Positions 1-5,891 of a DNA stretch of 10,682 nt are shown piece by piece. The translations under genes were made by a program, and so were the position numbers. Positions within the stretch are counted from its first letter, which is position 1; every line of letters starts with the position of its first letter. Under the pieces are notes generated by a model. That model did no database searches, was not told where the DNA came from, and saw nothing but the letters and a program-made list of their open reading frames with translations. The stretch covers positions 1-10,682 of the forward strand of contig JAHHSC010000040.1 in assembly GCA_020025455.1 (NCBI GenBank), written 5' to 3'. This stretch comes from Lawsonibacter sp. (lineage in GTDB: Bacteria > Bacillota > Clostridia > Oscillospirales > Oscillospiraceae).

Positions 1-34
1 AATGATGGGCTGCTTTTCTTTTTTCTCCTGTGCA

Positions 35-63
35 TTGACAGAATCGACCCTGTCGTCCATAAT
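35..63 (+). promoter_or_regulatory. Housekeeping (sigma-A type) promoter of the glycosyltransferase-gtrA operon
   Basis: A perfect -35 box TTGACA lies at 35-40 and a -10 box CATAAT (5 of 6 matches) at 58-63, separated by 17 bases. Transcription would begin near position 70, leaving a leader of about 76 bases before the start codon at 146. No riboswitch-like fold was recognised in the leader. Confidence 0.65.
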
Positions 64-145
64 GAACTATATACATCCCTACCATACCCTATGCTTCCTT
101 GTACTGGAACGCGATCTACTATTTTTGTAAAGCTGGTGAATACCT

Positions 146-1096
146 ATGTTGATTTCCATCGTGGTCCCGGTCTATAACGAGGAACCCAACATTCGGGAAT
201 TCAGGCGCCAGACGTCAGCCGTTCTGGAGCAGATTCCCGACTCCTCCTACGAACTCATTTTTGTAGATGACGGTTCTGCCGATGGCAGCCGCAAAATCCT
301 CCAGGAGCTGGCCGAAGAGGATCGGCGTGTCAAATACATTTCCTTCTCCCGGAATTTCGGCAAGGAGGCCGCTATGATCGCCGGCTTTGAGCACACCGCC
401 GGCGATCTGGTGGCTGTGATGGATGTCGATCTCCAGGACCCCCCGGAAATGCTGCTGGAGATGTACCGTATTCTCACCGAGGGCGATGGGGCGTACGACT
501 GTGTAGCCGCCCGGAGGACCAGCCGCGAGGGCGAGCCTGTCATCCGCTCGTTCTTTGCCCGCTCCTTCTATAAGCTCATCAATAAAATCTCCAAGACCCC
601 AATTGTGGACGGTGCCAGAGACTTCCGCCTGATGACCCGCCAGATGGTGGATGCCATCATCAGCCTGCCGGAATACAACCGTTTCTCCAAGGGGCTGTTC
701 CAGTGGGTTGGCTTCAACACCTATTGGCTCCCCTACAAGAATGTGGAGCGCTACGCCGGCACCACCAAATGGTCTTTCTCCAAGCTGTTTCTCTATTCCA
801 TCGATGGCTTTGTGGCCTTCTCCACCGTCCCCCTGGCCATCGCCTCCGTTCTGGGTGTTGTAATCAGCTTTGTGGCCTTTCTCATGGGCATCTATTATAT
901 TCTGCAAAAGCTCATTTATGGCAACCCCGTTGCGGGATACGCCTCTCTCATGGTGGTCACGCTCATGCTGGGTGGTATCCAGTTGCTGGCAATCGGCGTT
1001 TTGGGCCAATACTTGTCCAAAACCTATCTGGAGGTCAAGGGCCGTCCCCGGTACGTAGTGAAAGAAACGAAGAATTTTGGGGATAAGGACATCTAA
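146..1096 (+). CDS. Family 2 glycosyltransferase, DPM1/GtrB-type (polyprenyl-phosphate sugar transferase)
   Basis: The product (316 residues) is expected to transfer a hexose from a nucleotide sugar to undecaprenyl phosphate on the cytoplasmic face of the membrane, giving a lipid-linked sugar donor for envelope decoration. Visible motifs are the N-terminal GT-A start (IVVPVYNE, residues 5-12), VDDGS (40-44), the metal-binding region DVDLQDPP (93-100), the acceptor-site segment GARDFRLM (156-163) and RFSKGLFQW (179-187), all typical of the GtrB/YkcC/ArnC group. Two hydrophobic segments at about 224-252 and 263-290 are the expected C-terminal anchor helices. Length is normal. The ATG at 146 follows GGTGAA (135-140) by 5 bases. 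It lies 22 bases upstream of a gtrA-family gene and shares its promoter and terminator, which fits the classic transferase/flippase pairing. The sugar and the final acceptor cannot be read from sequence. Confidence 0.93.
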   Translation: MLISIVVPVYNEEPNIREFRRQTSAVLEQIPDSSYELIFVDDGSADGSRKILQELAEEDRRVKYISFSRNFGKEAAMIAGFEHTAGDLVAVMDVDLQDPPEMLLEMYRILTEGDGAYDCVAARRTSREGEPVIRSFFARSFYKLINKISKTPIVDGARDFRLMTRQMVDAIISLPEYNRFSKGLFQWVGFNTYWLPYKNVERYAGTTKWSFSKLFLYSIDGFVAFSTVPLAIASVLGVVISFVAFLMGIYYILQKLIYGNPVAGYASLMVVTLMLGGIQLLAIGVLGQYLSKTYLEVKGRPRYVVKETKNFGDKDI

Positions 1097-1118
1097 TTCC
1101 GTCCAAGGAGGCTCATCC

Positions 1119-1532
1119 ATGAAAAAAAAGCTGTTGGACAAGACCGCGCTGCGGTTCGTGCTGGTGGGGGTCGTCAACACTCTGGTGGGAACCAGTGTCA
1201 TGTTCCTGGCCTATAATCTGCTGCACTGGGGGTACTGGCTGTCCTCAGCGGCCAACTACGTGGTGGGCAGCATCGTCAGTTACTTTCTAAACAAGTACTA
1301 CACGTTCCAGTGCCGGGAGCGCTCCTGGCAGATGGTGGTCAGGTTTGTTCTGAATATCTCCCTGTGCTATCTGATTGCCTATGGCATCGCCAAGCCGCTG
1401 GCGCTCCGGTGTCTGTCCGGTTTCCCTGTATCGCTTCAGGAAAACGTCGCCCTGCTGGTGGGGATGTGCCTATTTGTCGCCGTGAACTACATTGGGCAAC
1501 GGTTTTTCGTCTTTTCCGCGTCCAAGCATTGA
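1119..1532 (+). CDS. GtrA-family membrane protein (probable lipid-linked sugar flippase)
   Basis: A 137-residue protein with four hydrophobic segments (about 11-31, 40-58, 74-93 and 108-126), matching the four-helix GtrA/DPMS2-like fold. Family signatures are FLNKYYTF (56-63) after helix 2 and NYIGQRFFVF (123-132) near the C-terminus; the N-terminal RFVLVGVVNTLV (12-23) is also characteristic. GtrA proteins are thought to move, or help move, undecaprenyl-phosphate-linked sugars across the membrane, or to support the partner transferase. The start at ATG 1119 is chosen because a strong AAGGAGG (1105-1111) sits 7 bases upstream. An in-frame start at 1077 would lie inside the preceding gene and add 14 residues unlike the family. 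Co-transcription with the upstream glycosyltransferase is supported by the 22-base gap and the terminator that follows. Confidence 0.9.
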   Translation: MKKKLLDKTALRFVLVGVVNTLVGTSVMFLAYNLLHWGYWLSSAANYVVGSIVSYFLNKYYTFQCRERSWQMVVRFVLNISLCYLIAYGIAKPLALRCLSGFPVSLQENVALLVGMCLFVAVNYIGQRFFVFSASKH

Positions 1533-1541
1533 TTTTTTCCA

Positions 1542-1574
1542 CCCCTGCCCGCTCTGTGCGGGCAGGGGTTTTTT
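1542..1574 (+). terminator. Intrinsic terminator of the glycosyltransferase-gtrA operon
   Basis: An 11-bp perfect GC-rich stem (1542-1552 with 1558-1568), with a five-base loop TCTGT, is followed directly by six T. It lies 9 bases after the gtrA stop codon and closes the two-gene unit. Confidence 0.93.
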
Positions 1575-1647
1575 CCGTTTCGGCATCCGCAGAAAAAGCC
1601 TCCATATTCTGCCGCGTTCCCCATGCCGCTTTCGGCTGTTTTGTCCC

Positions 1648-1675
1648 TTGACAGTGCAAAACTCCGTGGTATAAT
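1648..1675 (+). promoter_or_regulatory. Near-consensus sigma-A promoter of the cation:proton antiporter gene
   Basis: TTGACA (1648-1653) and TATAAT (1670-1675) are both perfect consensus hexamers, with a 16-base spacer. The predicted transcript starts near 1682 and has a leader of about 56 bases. Two perfect hexamers suggest high constitutive expression unless a repressor acts; no obvious inverted-repeat operator was noticed. Confidence 0.85.
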
Positions 1676-1737
1676 ACAGTTCCTGTCCGGAAGTGTAAGG
1701 AACCGCTCATAAACTACAAGTCGAGGGAGAACGAAAC

Positions 1738-2916
1738 ATGGATTATACGTACTTACTTCTATTGGCGCTGATCCTGCTGTCTACCAAGGTTTTGGGACTG
1801 GCTTCTGAGAAAATTCATATGCCTCAGGTGGTGGGCGCTCTTTTGGCCGGTATCATTCTTGGGCCCAGCTGCTTTGGTGTCCTACATGAGACCGATTTTA
1901 TGGTCAAGACCGCTGAAATTGGTGTGATTATGCTGATGTTCACCGCCGGCATTGATACCGACATGGCCGAGCTGAAGCGCACTGGACCCAAGGCCTTTGT
2001 CATCGCTGTCCTGGGTGTATTTGTACCCCTGCTCCTGTGTGGTGGTCTGTACTTCGTCTTTTTCTGTGACGGCGTGTTTACCATGCAGAATGTGCTGCAG
2101 TCTGCCTTTGTTGGCTCCGTCTTTTCCGCCACTTCCGTTTCGATCACCGTTGAGACCATGAACGAGATGGGCTACCTAAAAACCTCCACGGGCACCGTGC
2201 TGCTAAGCGCCGCCCTGATTGACGACATTCTGGGCATCGTGGTCCTGTCCGTCCTCACCGGACTGAGCTCCGGCGGGGCAAATCCCCTGATGGTGCTGGT
2301 CCGAATCGGCCTGTTCTTCCTGTTCACCCTGATCGTCGGGTTTGTAATGTACCGGGTTTTCGGTTTTATTGCCGAGGATCACTGGCACAGCCGCCGTGTA
2401 GCCATCTGGGCTTTGGCCTTCTGTCTGCTGATGGCCTACTGTGCCGAGGCCGTCTTTGGTGTGGCCGACATCACCGGCGCCTACTTCGCCGGTCTGATCC
2501 TCTGCAACGTAACCAAGTGCCGCAAGTTCGTGGCTAAAAAATTCACGGTAGCCGCCTATATGCTGTTCACCCCTGTATTCTTCGCCAGCGTCGGCATGAA
2601 AACCGACCTCACCTCTATGAACTCCGAGATTCTGTTCTTCGCCATCCTGTTGGTTATTGCCGCCGTCCTGTCTAAAATCATTGGCTGTGGTCTGGGTGGT
2701 CTGGTCTGCCACATGAGCCGTCACCAGTCTCTGGTGGTTGGCATCGGCATGGTGGCCCGCAGCGAGGTAGCTCTGATGGTGGCCCAAAAGGGCATCGCCG
2801 CCGGTATGATTGACCCGGTCATCCTGCCCGCCATCATCCTCAGCGTTATCGTCTCTGCTCTGCTCACCCCCGTGCTGTTGAAGCTGGCGATCTCCAAGGG
2901 GCCTGCCCTGGCGTAA
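1738..2916 (+). CDS. Cation:proton antiporter, CPA2 family (Na_H_Exchanger domain)
   Basis: A 392-residue, almost entirely hydrophobic protein with about 12 predicted membrane helices, the normal size for a CPA2 antiporter core. Recognisable family features are GALLAGIILGP (33-43), MLMFTAGIDTDM (65-76), the unwound-helix segment VFSATSVSITVETM (128-141), the ion-binding ALIDDILGI (159-167) with paired aspartates D162-D163, and VARSEVALMVAQKG (339-352) near the C-terminus. A DD pair is typical of electrogenic Na+/H+ exchangers such as NapA, while Kef-type potassium systems usually carry QD; Na+/H+ exchange is therefore my inference. The protein ends after the transport domain, with no RCK/TrkA-N regulatory domain and no separate ligand-binding subunit gene beside it. 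ATG 1738 is preceded by AGGGAG (1724-1729) at 8 bases. It is a single-gene unit with its own promoter and terminator. Confidence 0.9.
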   Translation: MDYTYLLLLALILLSTKVLGLASEKIHMPQVVGALLAGIILGPSCFGVLHETDFMVKTAEIGVIMLMFTAGIDTDMAELKRTGPKAFVIAVLGVFVPLLLCGGLYFVFFCDGVFTMQNVLQSAFVGSVFSATSVSITVETMNEMGYLKTSTGTVLLSAALIDDILGIVVLSVLTGLSSGGANPLMVLVRIGLFFLFTLIVGFVMYRVFGFIAEDHWHSRRVAIWALAFCLLMAYCAEAVFGVADITGAYFAGLILCNVTKCRKFVAKKFTVAAYMLFTPVFFASVGMKTDLTSMNSEILFFAILLVIAAVLSKIIGCGLGGLVCHMSRHQSLVVGIGMVARSEVALMVAQKGIAAGMIDPVILPAIILSVIVSALLTPVLLKLAISKGPALA

Positions 2917-2920
2917 TAAC

Positions 2921-2960
2921 AAAAAAGCGTGTTCCTGCCACTGGCAGGAACACGCTTTTC
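2921..2960. terminator. Bidirectional intrinsic terminator between the antiporter gene and the minus-strand 91-residue gene
   Basis: A perfect 14-bp stem (2926-2939 with 2943-2956) and a three-base loop is flanked by six A on the left (2921-2926) and TTTT on the right (2956-2959), so it works on both strands. It starts 5 bases after the antiporter stop and ends 8 bases from the end of the converging gene. Confidence 0.92.
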
Positions 2961-2967
2961 GTTTGTC

Positions 2968-3243
2968 TCAGCCGTTCAGCTCCGCAGCCTTCTTCTCCAG
3001 CCAAGTCACAATCTGGGTCAGGCCCTCGTCGCTGAGCGGAAACGAGGCCGTCTCCAGAATTTCACTCAGGGCCTTCTCAAAAGGCCCCCTCCACAGCTCT
3101 ACCTCCAGCGTCTTTTGGTCGGGCTGGTCTCCTTCTGTCTCGTGGGTCACGGGCTTGATGTAGAATCGGGCGCTGCCCTTGCTTCCATACCAGTCGTTGC
3201 CGTTTTCCCAGAACAGCAGGGTGGGAATCATAATGTCATTCAA
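2968..3243 (-). CDS. Conserved-looking small protein of unknown function, TTG start
   Basis: A 91-residue soluble, acidic protein that I do not recognise. It has no signal peptide or membrane helix. The N-terminal half is beta-prone with aromatic residues (LLFWENGNDWYGSK, 9-22; ARFYIKPV, 25-32), and the C-terminal half (about 53-89) looks helical (FEKALSEILE; LTQIVTWLEKKAAEL). Translation most likely starts at TTG 3243: an AAGGAG on the minus strand lies 8 bases before it, whereas the first internal ATG (residue 5) would be about 20 bases from that site. A good minus-strand promoter (3302-3330) and the shared terminator make it a complete stand-alone gene. It lies 187 bases downstream of the CLC transporter gene on the same strand, but the promoter in between argues for separate control. 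Confidence 0.75.
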   Translation of the reverse strand: MNDIMIPTLLFWENGNDWYGSKGSARFYIKPVTHETEGDQPDQKTLEVELWRGPFEKALSEILETASFPLSDEGLTQIVTWLEKKAAELNG

Positions 3244-3301
3244 GTGATCGACTCCTTATCTGTGCATGTACGTTTAAAACAGGATCGTTCGTTTGGTATT
3301 T

Positions 3302-3330
3302 AGTATAAGCGCCACAGCCCTATTTGGCAA
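3302..3330 (-). promoter_or_regulatory. Sigma-A type promoter of the 91-residue orphan gene
   Basis: On the minus strand TTGCCA (3330-3325) and TATACT (3307-3302) are separated by 17 bases; each box has one mismatch to consensus. Transcription would start near 3295, giving a leader of about 52 bases. With the SD site this accounts for the 187-base gap at 3244-3430; I saw no convincing terminator for the upstream CLC gene in that gap. Confidence 0.7.
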
Positions 3331-3430
3331 CCGGGTTTTGGGATCGCCTGCATCCTGAAGTATGGGGGAACGGGCCAGTCACGCCGTGCGAAATACGGTT
3401 TTCCGCCTGTCCGTCTGGATTTTTTATCGC

Positions 3431-4705
3431 TTATTGGATCTCATCGCTGTCCCTCAGATCCGCCGCGGCGAATTTGGAATACAGCAGCTTCTGCTCTGTA
3501 TAGAGGCCGTGATAGCCGGAGAGCATATAGGCAACACCGCAGCACAGGGCGTACGGGAGCAGACCTTCCCCACCGAACAGCTCATAGGTCAGAAAAATGG
3601 AGGCCAGAGGGCAGTTGGTTGCCCCGCAGAACAGGGCTCCCATGCCCAGTGCTCCACCGAAGGAGCTGGACAAGCCCAGCATAGGAGCCACCCAGGACCC
3701 AAACGCACAGCCGGTACAAAGCAGCGGGACGATCTCACCGCCGCGGAATCCAGCCCCCAGCGTAACGGCAGTGAAGAGTATCTTCAACAGGAACGCCTCC
3801 GGGATGATTTCACCCGCCAGCATACGCCGAATCAGGGTGTCCCCCGCACCGCTGTAGTCCTGATTTCCCACCAGTATCGTCAGGAGCATAATCAGGAAGC
3901 CACCCAGAAACACGCGGGTTCTGGCATCCGAAGTCACTCTCTCGTAGAGTTTAGGGGCCAAATGCATGACATAGCAAAAAGCCACCGACACCACCGCACA
4001 AAGCGCCCCCAACACAACGATTCGGAGGGCGGTCGGAATGGTCAGCTCCGCAATGCCGGTCACGGTATAACCGGGGTCCTGGTGGAGGCCGCAGACCACA
4101 GCGAGCCGGAAGGCCACCAGCGATGCCAGCATGCTTGGCACCATGGCGGAATATTGCATCTCACCCACGGTGACCACCTCCATGGCAAAGACCGTAGCGG
4201 TGAGTGGGGTACCAAAGAGTGCAGAGAAGGCGGCGGCCATGCCGCACATGACCATGACCCGGCTGCTTTTGGCCTTCAGCTTCATGCGCTCGCCCGCCCA
4301 CGCGGACATCGATCCGCCCAGCTGCAATGCTGCACCCTCCCGACCTGCGGAACCGCCCAGCAGGTGGGTCAGAATGGTAGATAGGAAAATCAGCGGTGCC
4401 GTCCGAAGCTTCATCGGCTCGGCTGAGCGGGCCGCTGCCAGCACCAAATTGGTACCTCGATCCTTCTCCATGCCGCAGGAGTGGTACAGCGAGATGATCA
4501 TCAGGCCACCCAGCGGGAGCAGCAGAACGATCCACTGGTGCTGATCTCGGTATAACGTGGCAAAATCGATCCCATAGTGGAACGCGATCGACACCAATCC
4601 CACCACCAGACCGGTACCGCAGGCATATAGGACCCACAAAGCAAAGTTCTTCAGCGCCCACAAGGGAACCAAAATCTTCCTTCTGTCAAAATTCAAACCA
4701 GACAT
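3431..4705 (-). CDS. CLC-family anion transporter, CLC-F (fluoride/proton antiporter)-like
   Basis: A 424-residue polytopic protein of the voltage-gated chloride channel (CLC) family, with no C-terminal CBS domains. The gating glutamate is present in GREGA (residues 121-125, E123), inside the stretch THLLGGSAGREGAALQLGGS (113-132). The usual GSGIP chloride-coordinating serine motif is absent; the matching region reads RGTNLVL (83-89). The GxFxP region is replaced by GFRGGEIVP (319-327). These three changes are what I recall of the CLC-F branch, which exports fluoride in exchange for protons; chloride transport remains possible. ATG 4705 is preferred over an upstream GTG (4732): a GGGGTG lies just ahead of ATG, nothing SD-like precedes GTG, and the extra nine residues do not look like family sequence. 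It is transcribed divergently from the CorC-like gene. Confidence 0.85.
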   Translation of the reverse strand: MSGLNFDRRKILVPLWALKNFALWVLYACGTGLVVGLVSIAFHYGIDFATLYRDQHQWIVLLLPLGGLMIISLYHSCGMEKDRGTNLVLAAARSAEPMKLRTAPLIFLSTILTHLLGGSAGREGAALQLGGSMSAWAGERMKLKAKSSRVMVMCGMAAAFSALFGTPLTATVFAMEVVTVGEMQYSAMVPSMLASLVAFRLAVVCGLHQDPGYTVTGIAELTIPTALRIVVLGALCAVVSVAFCYVMHLAPKLYERVTSDARTRVFLGGFLIMLLTILVGNQDYSGAGDTLIRRMLAGEIIPEAFLLKILFTAVTLGAGFRGGEIVPLLCTGCAFGSWVAPMLGLSSSFGGALGMGALFCGATNCPLASIFLTYELFGGEGLLPYALCCGVAYMLSGYHGLYTEQKLLYSKFAAADLRDSDEIQ

Positions 4706-4758
4706 ACGCTCACCCCACAAAACCACACACACATTTTAAGTCACAGCATAACAGAGGC

Positions 4759-4767
4759 ATTATAGCA
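4759..4767 (-). promoter_or_regulatory. Extended -10 promoter element of the CLC transporter gene
   Basis: On the minus strand TGC immediately precedes a perfect TATAAT (4764-4759), forming a TGnTATAAT extended -10. No good -35 hexamer sits at 16-18 bases, as is common for extended -10 promoters. Transcription would start near 4752, about 47 bases upstream of ATG 4705. The leader and the region upstream contain no recognisable fluoride riboswitch. Confidence 0.55.
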
Positions 4768-4825
4768 CATTCCGCCCGCTTTGGGACACCTTCCGGGAAT
4801 TTCTTGCTGTAATATGCCGCACCAC

Positions 4826-4854
4826 TTGCGGACCCTTGCAATTTGTGCTATCAT
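4826..4854 (+). promoter_or_regulatory. Promoter of the CBS/CorC-domain gene
   Basis: TTGCGG (4826-4831) and TATCAT (4849-4854) are separated by 17 bases, and TGC directly before the -10 box makes it an extended -10. Transcription would start near 4861, giving a leader of about 40 bases that contains the strong SD. It lies back to back with the CLC promoter in the 196-base divergent region 4706-4901. Confidence 0.6.
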
Positions 4855-4901
4855 TCATACAAAAGCTTTGGTTTCGACTGTGTGTTTAAGGGGGAGTTTC
4901 C

Positions 4902-5795
4902 GTGCCTGGGGACCGAATATGGCCCATTCTGTTTGGTGTCAGTTTATTTGTCAACGCGTTCTTATTGCTGCGTAAGCCACTTTTGAATCTGCTCCACCGG
5001 GGCGATGCTGTATCCGAGGATAACATCATGACCATGGTTGAGGAGGGTGAGGAGTCCGGGGCCATTCAGTCCAGCGAGAAGGAGTTCATTGAGAACGTCT
5101 TTGAATTTGACAATATGACCGCCTACGATGTCATGGTCCACCGCACCGACATGGTGGCCCTCTCCGTAAACGAGGACGAGGACGCCATTCTGGACACCAT
5201 CCGTCTGTCCGGTCTATCCCGGTTTCCGGTCTACCAGGATGACATTGATGATGTGATTGGCGTACTTTCCACCCGGGAGTATCTGCTAAACTTCCGTCTC
5301 CCCGATCCAAAACCGCTGCGTGAGCTGCTCCGTCCAGCCTATTTCGTCCCCGAGACGGTCACGGCCGATGTGCTGTTCCGGGATATGCAGGGCAAAAAGA
5401 TCCACATGGCCCTGGTGGTGGATGAGTACGGCGGCACCAGTGGTCTGGTGACCCTGGAGGATCTGCTTGAGGAGCTTGTGGGCAACATTTACGACGAGTT
5501 CGACCCCCAGGAGGAGCAGGACATCATTGCCTTGGACGATGGCCGCTGGCGTGTCTCCGGGTCGGCCGATCTGGAGGAGCTGGCCGAGGCCATGGACATT
5601 GAGCTGCCCGACCTGGATGATCAGGACTATGATACACTGGGCGGTTTGGTCTTTTCGCAGCTGTCTGTCATCCCAGAAAACGGAAGCCGCCCCGTGGTAG
5701 AGGCTCTGGGGCTCCGCATCCAAGTGGAAGAGCTCTACGATCGCCGTGTTGGCTGGGCCCTGGTGGAAAAGCTGGAACCCGAAATAGAAGATTAA
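4902..5795 (+). CDS. CBS-pair and CorC_HlyC domain protein lacking DUF21 (hemolysin/CorC family)
   Basis: A 297-residue protein starting at GTG 4902, 5 bases after a strong AAGGGGGAG (4888-4896). One short hydrophobic segment (about 7-24, WPILFGVSLFVNAFLLL) may anchor it in the membrane. Then come two CBS motifs (about 75-130, containing VMVHRTDMVAL and the SRFPVYQD segment, and 140-193, ending in VDEYGGTSGLVTLEDLLEEL at 173-192) and a C-terminal CorC_HlyC domain (about 208-290, with the DYDTLGGLVFSQL segment at 242-254). Full-length relatives (CorB/CorC, YhdP, YtfL) carry an N-terminal DUF21 transmembrane domain linked to Mg2+ or other cation export; here only a single helix remains, as in the soluble proteobacterial CorC. 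CBS pairs usually bind adenine nucleotides. The function is therefore a possible regulatory subunit in cation homeostasis; no membrane partner is adjacent. It has its own promoter and terminator. Confidence 0.88.
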   Translation: MPGDRIWPILFGVSLFVNAFLLLRKPLLNLLHRGDAVSEDNIMTMVEEGEESGAIQSSEKEFIENVFEFDNMTAYDVMVHRTDMVALSVNEDEDAILDTIRLSGLSRFPVYQDDIDDVIGVLSTREYLLNFRLPDPKPLRELLRPAYFVPETVTADVLFRDMQGKKIHMALVVDEYGGTSGLVTLEDLLEELVGNIYDEFDPQEEQDIIALDDGRWRVSGSADLEELAEAMDIELPDLDDQDYDTLGGLVFSQLSVIPENGSRPVVEALGLRIQVEELYDRRVGWALVEKLEPEIED

Positions 5796-5799
5796 GATC

Positions 5800-5832
5800 A
5801 AGCGCTTCAGACGTGATTCTGAAGCGCTTTTT
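5800..5832 (+). terminator. Intrinsic terminator after the CBS/CorC gene
   Basis: A perfect 12-bp stem (5800-5811 with 5818-5829) with the loop CGTGAT is followed by a T run (5828-5832). It begins 4 bases after the stop codon, and the sporulation-type promoter of spoVAD begins at the very next base (5833), so the two units are cleanly insulated. Confidence 0.92.
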
Positions 5833-5861
5833 GTATATTCCGGCCCACTGTGGGCATACTT
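5833..5861 (+). promoter_or_regulatory. Sigma-G-like (forespore) promoter of spoVAD-spoVAE
   Basis: GTATA (5833-5837) fits the sigma-G -35 pattern GHATR. After a 17-base spacer comes CATACTT (5855-5861), one mismatch from the CATnHTA -10 pattern as known in Bacillus. No sigma-A-like pair was seen in the 5833-5891 gap. In Bacillus the spoVA operon is a sigma-G target, so position, sequence and gene identity agree. A sigma-F reading at the shorter spacing fits less well. Confidence 0.6.
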
Positions 5862-5891
5862 CCTCACAAAGCCTACTGTGAGGTGTTTCCC

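Noticed and set aside
11..28. T-rich tract at the left edge, possibly the tail of a terminator from an upstream gene
   Set aside because: No stem is visible in the ten bases before it and the window starts too late to judge.
215..1201. Minus-strand open frame of 328 codons opposite the glycosyltransferase gene
   Set aside because: Antisense shadow crossing two plus-strand genes with strong family motifs; no promoter or SD noticed.
3350..3430. Possible terminator for the CLC gene (small CCGT/ACGG hairpin on the minus strand)
   Set aside because: The stem is only about 4 bp and is not followed by a T tract.
3362..4384. Plus-strand open frame of 340 codons opposite the CLC gene
   Set aside because: The translation is H/Q/R/G-rich with no hydrophobic core or motif, and the minus strand clearly encodes a CLC transporter. 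Shadow frame.
4706..4732. GTG start adding nine residues to the CLC protein
   Set aside because: No SD site precedes the GTG, while a G-rich site sits just ahead of ATG 4705, and the extra residues do not look like family sequence.
4706..4860. Possible fluoride riboswitch upstream of the CLC-F-like gene
   Set aside because: I read the minus strand for the conserved GGCGATGG-type opening and its pseudoknot partner and found neither. A covariance-model search would settle it.
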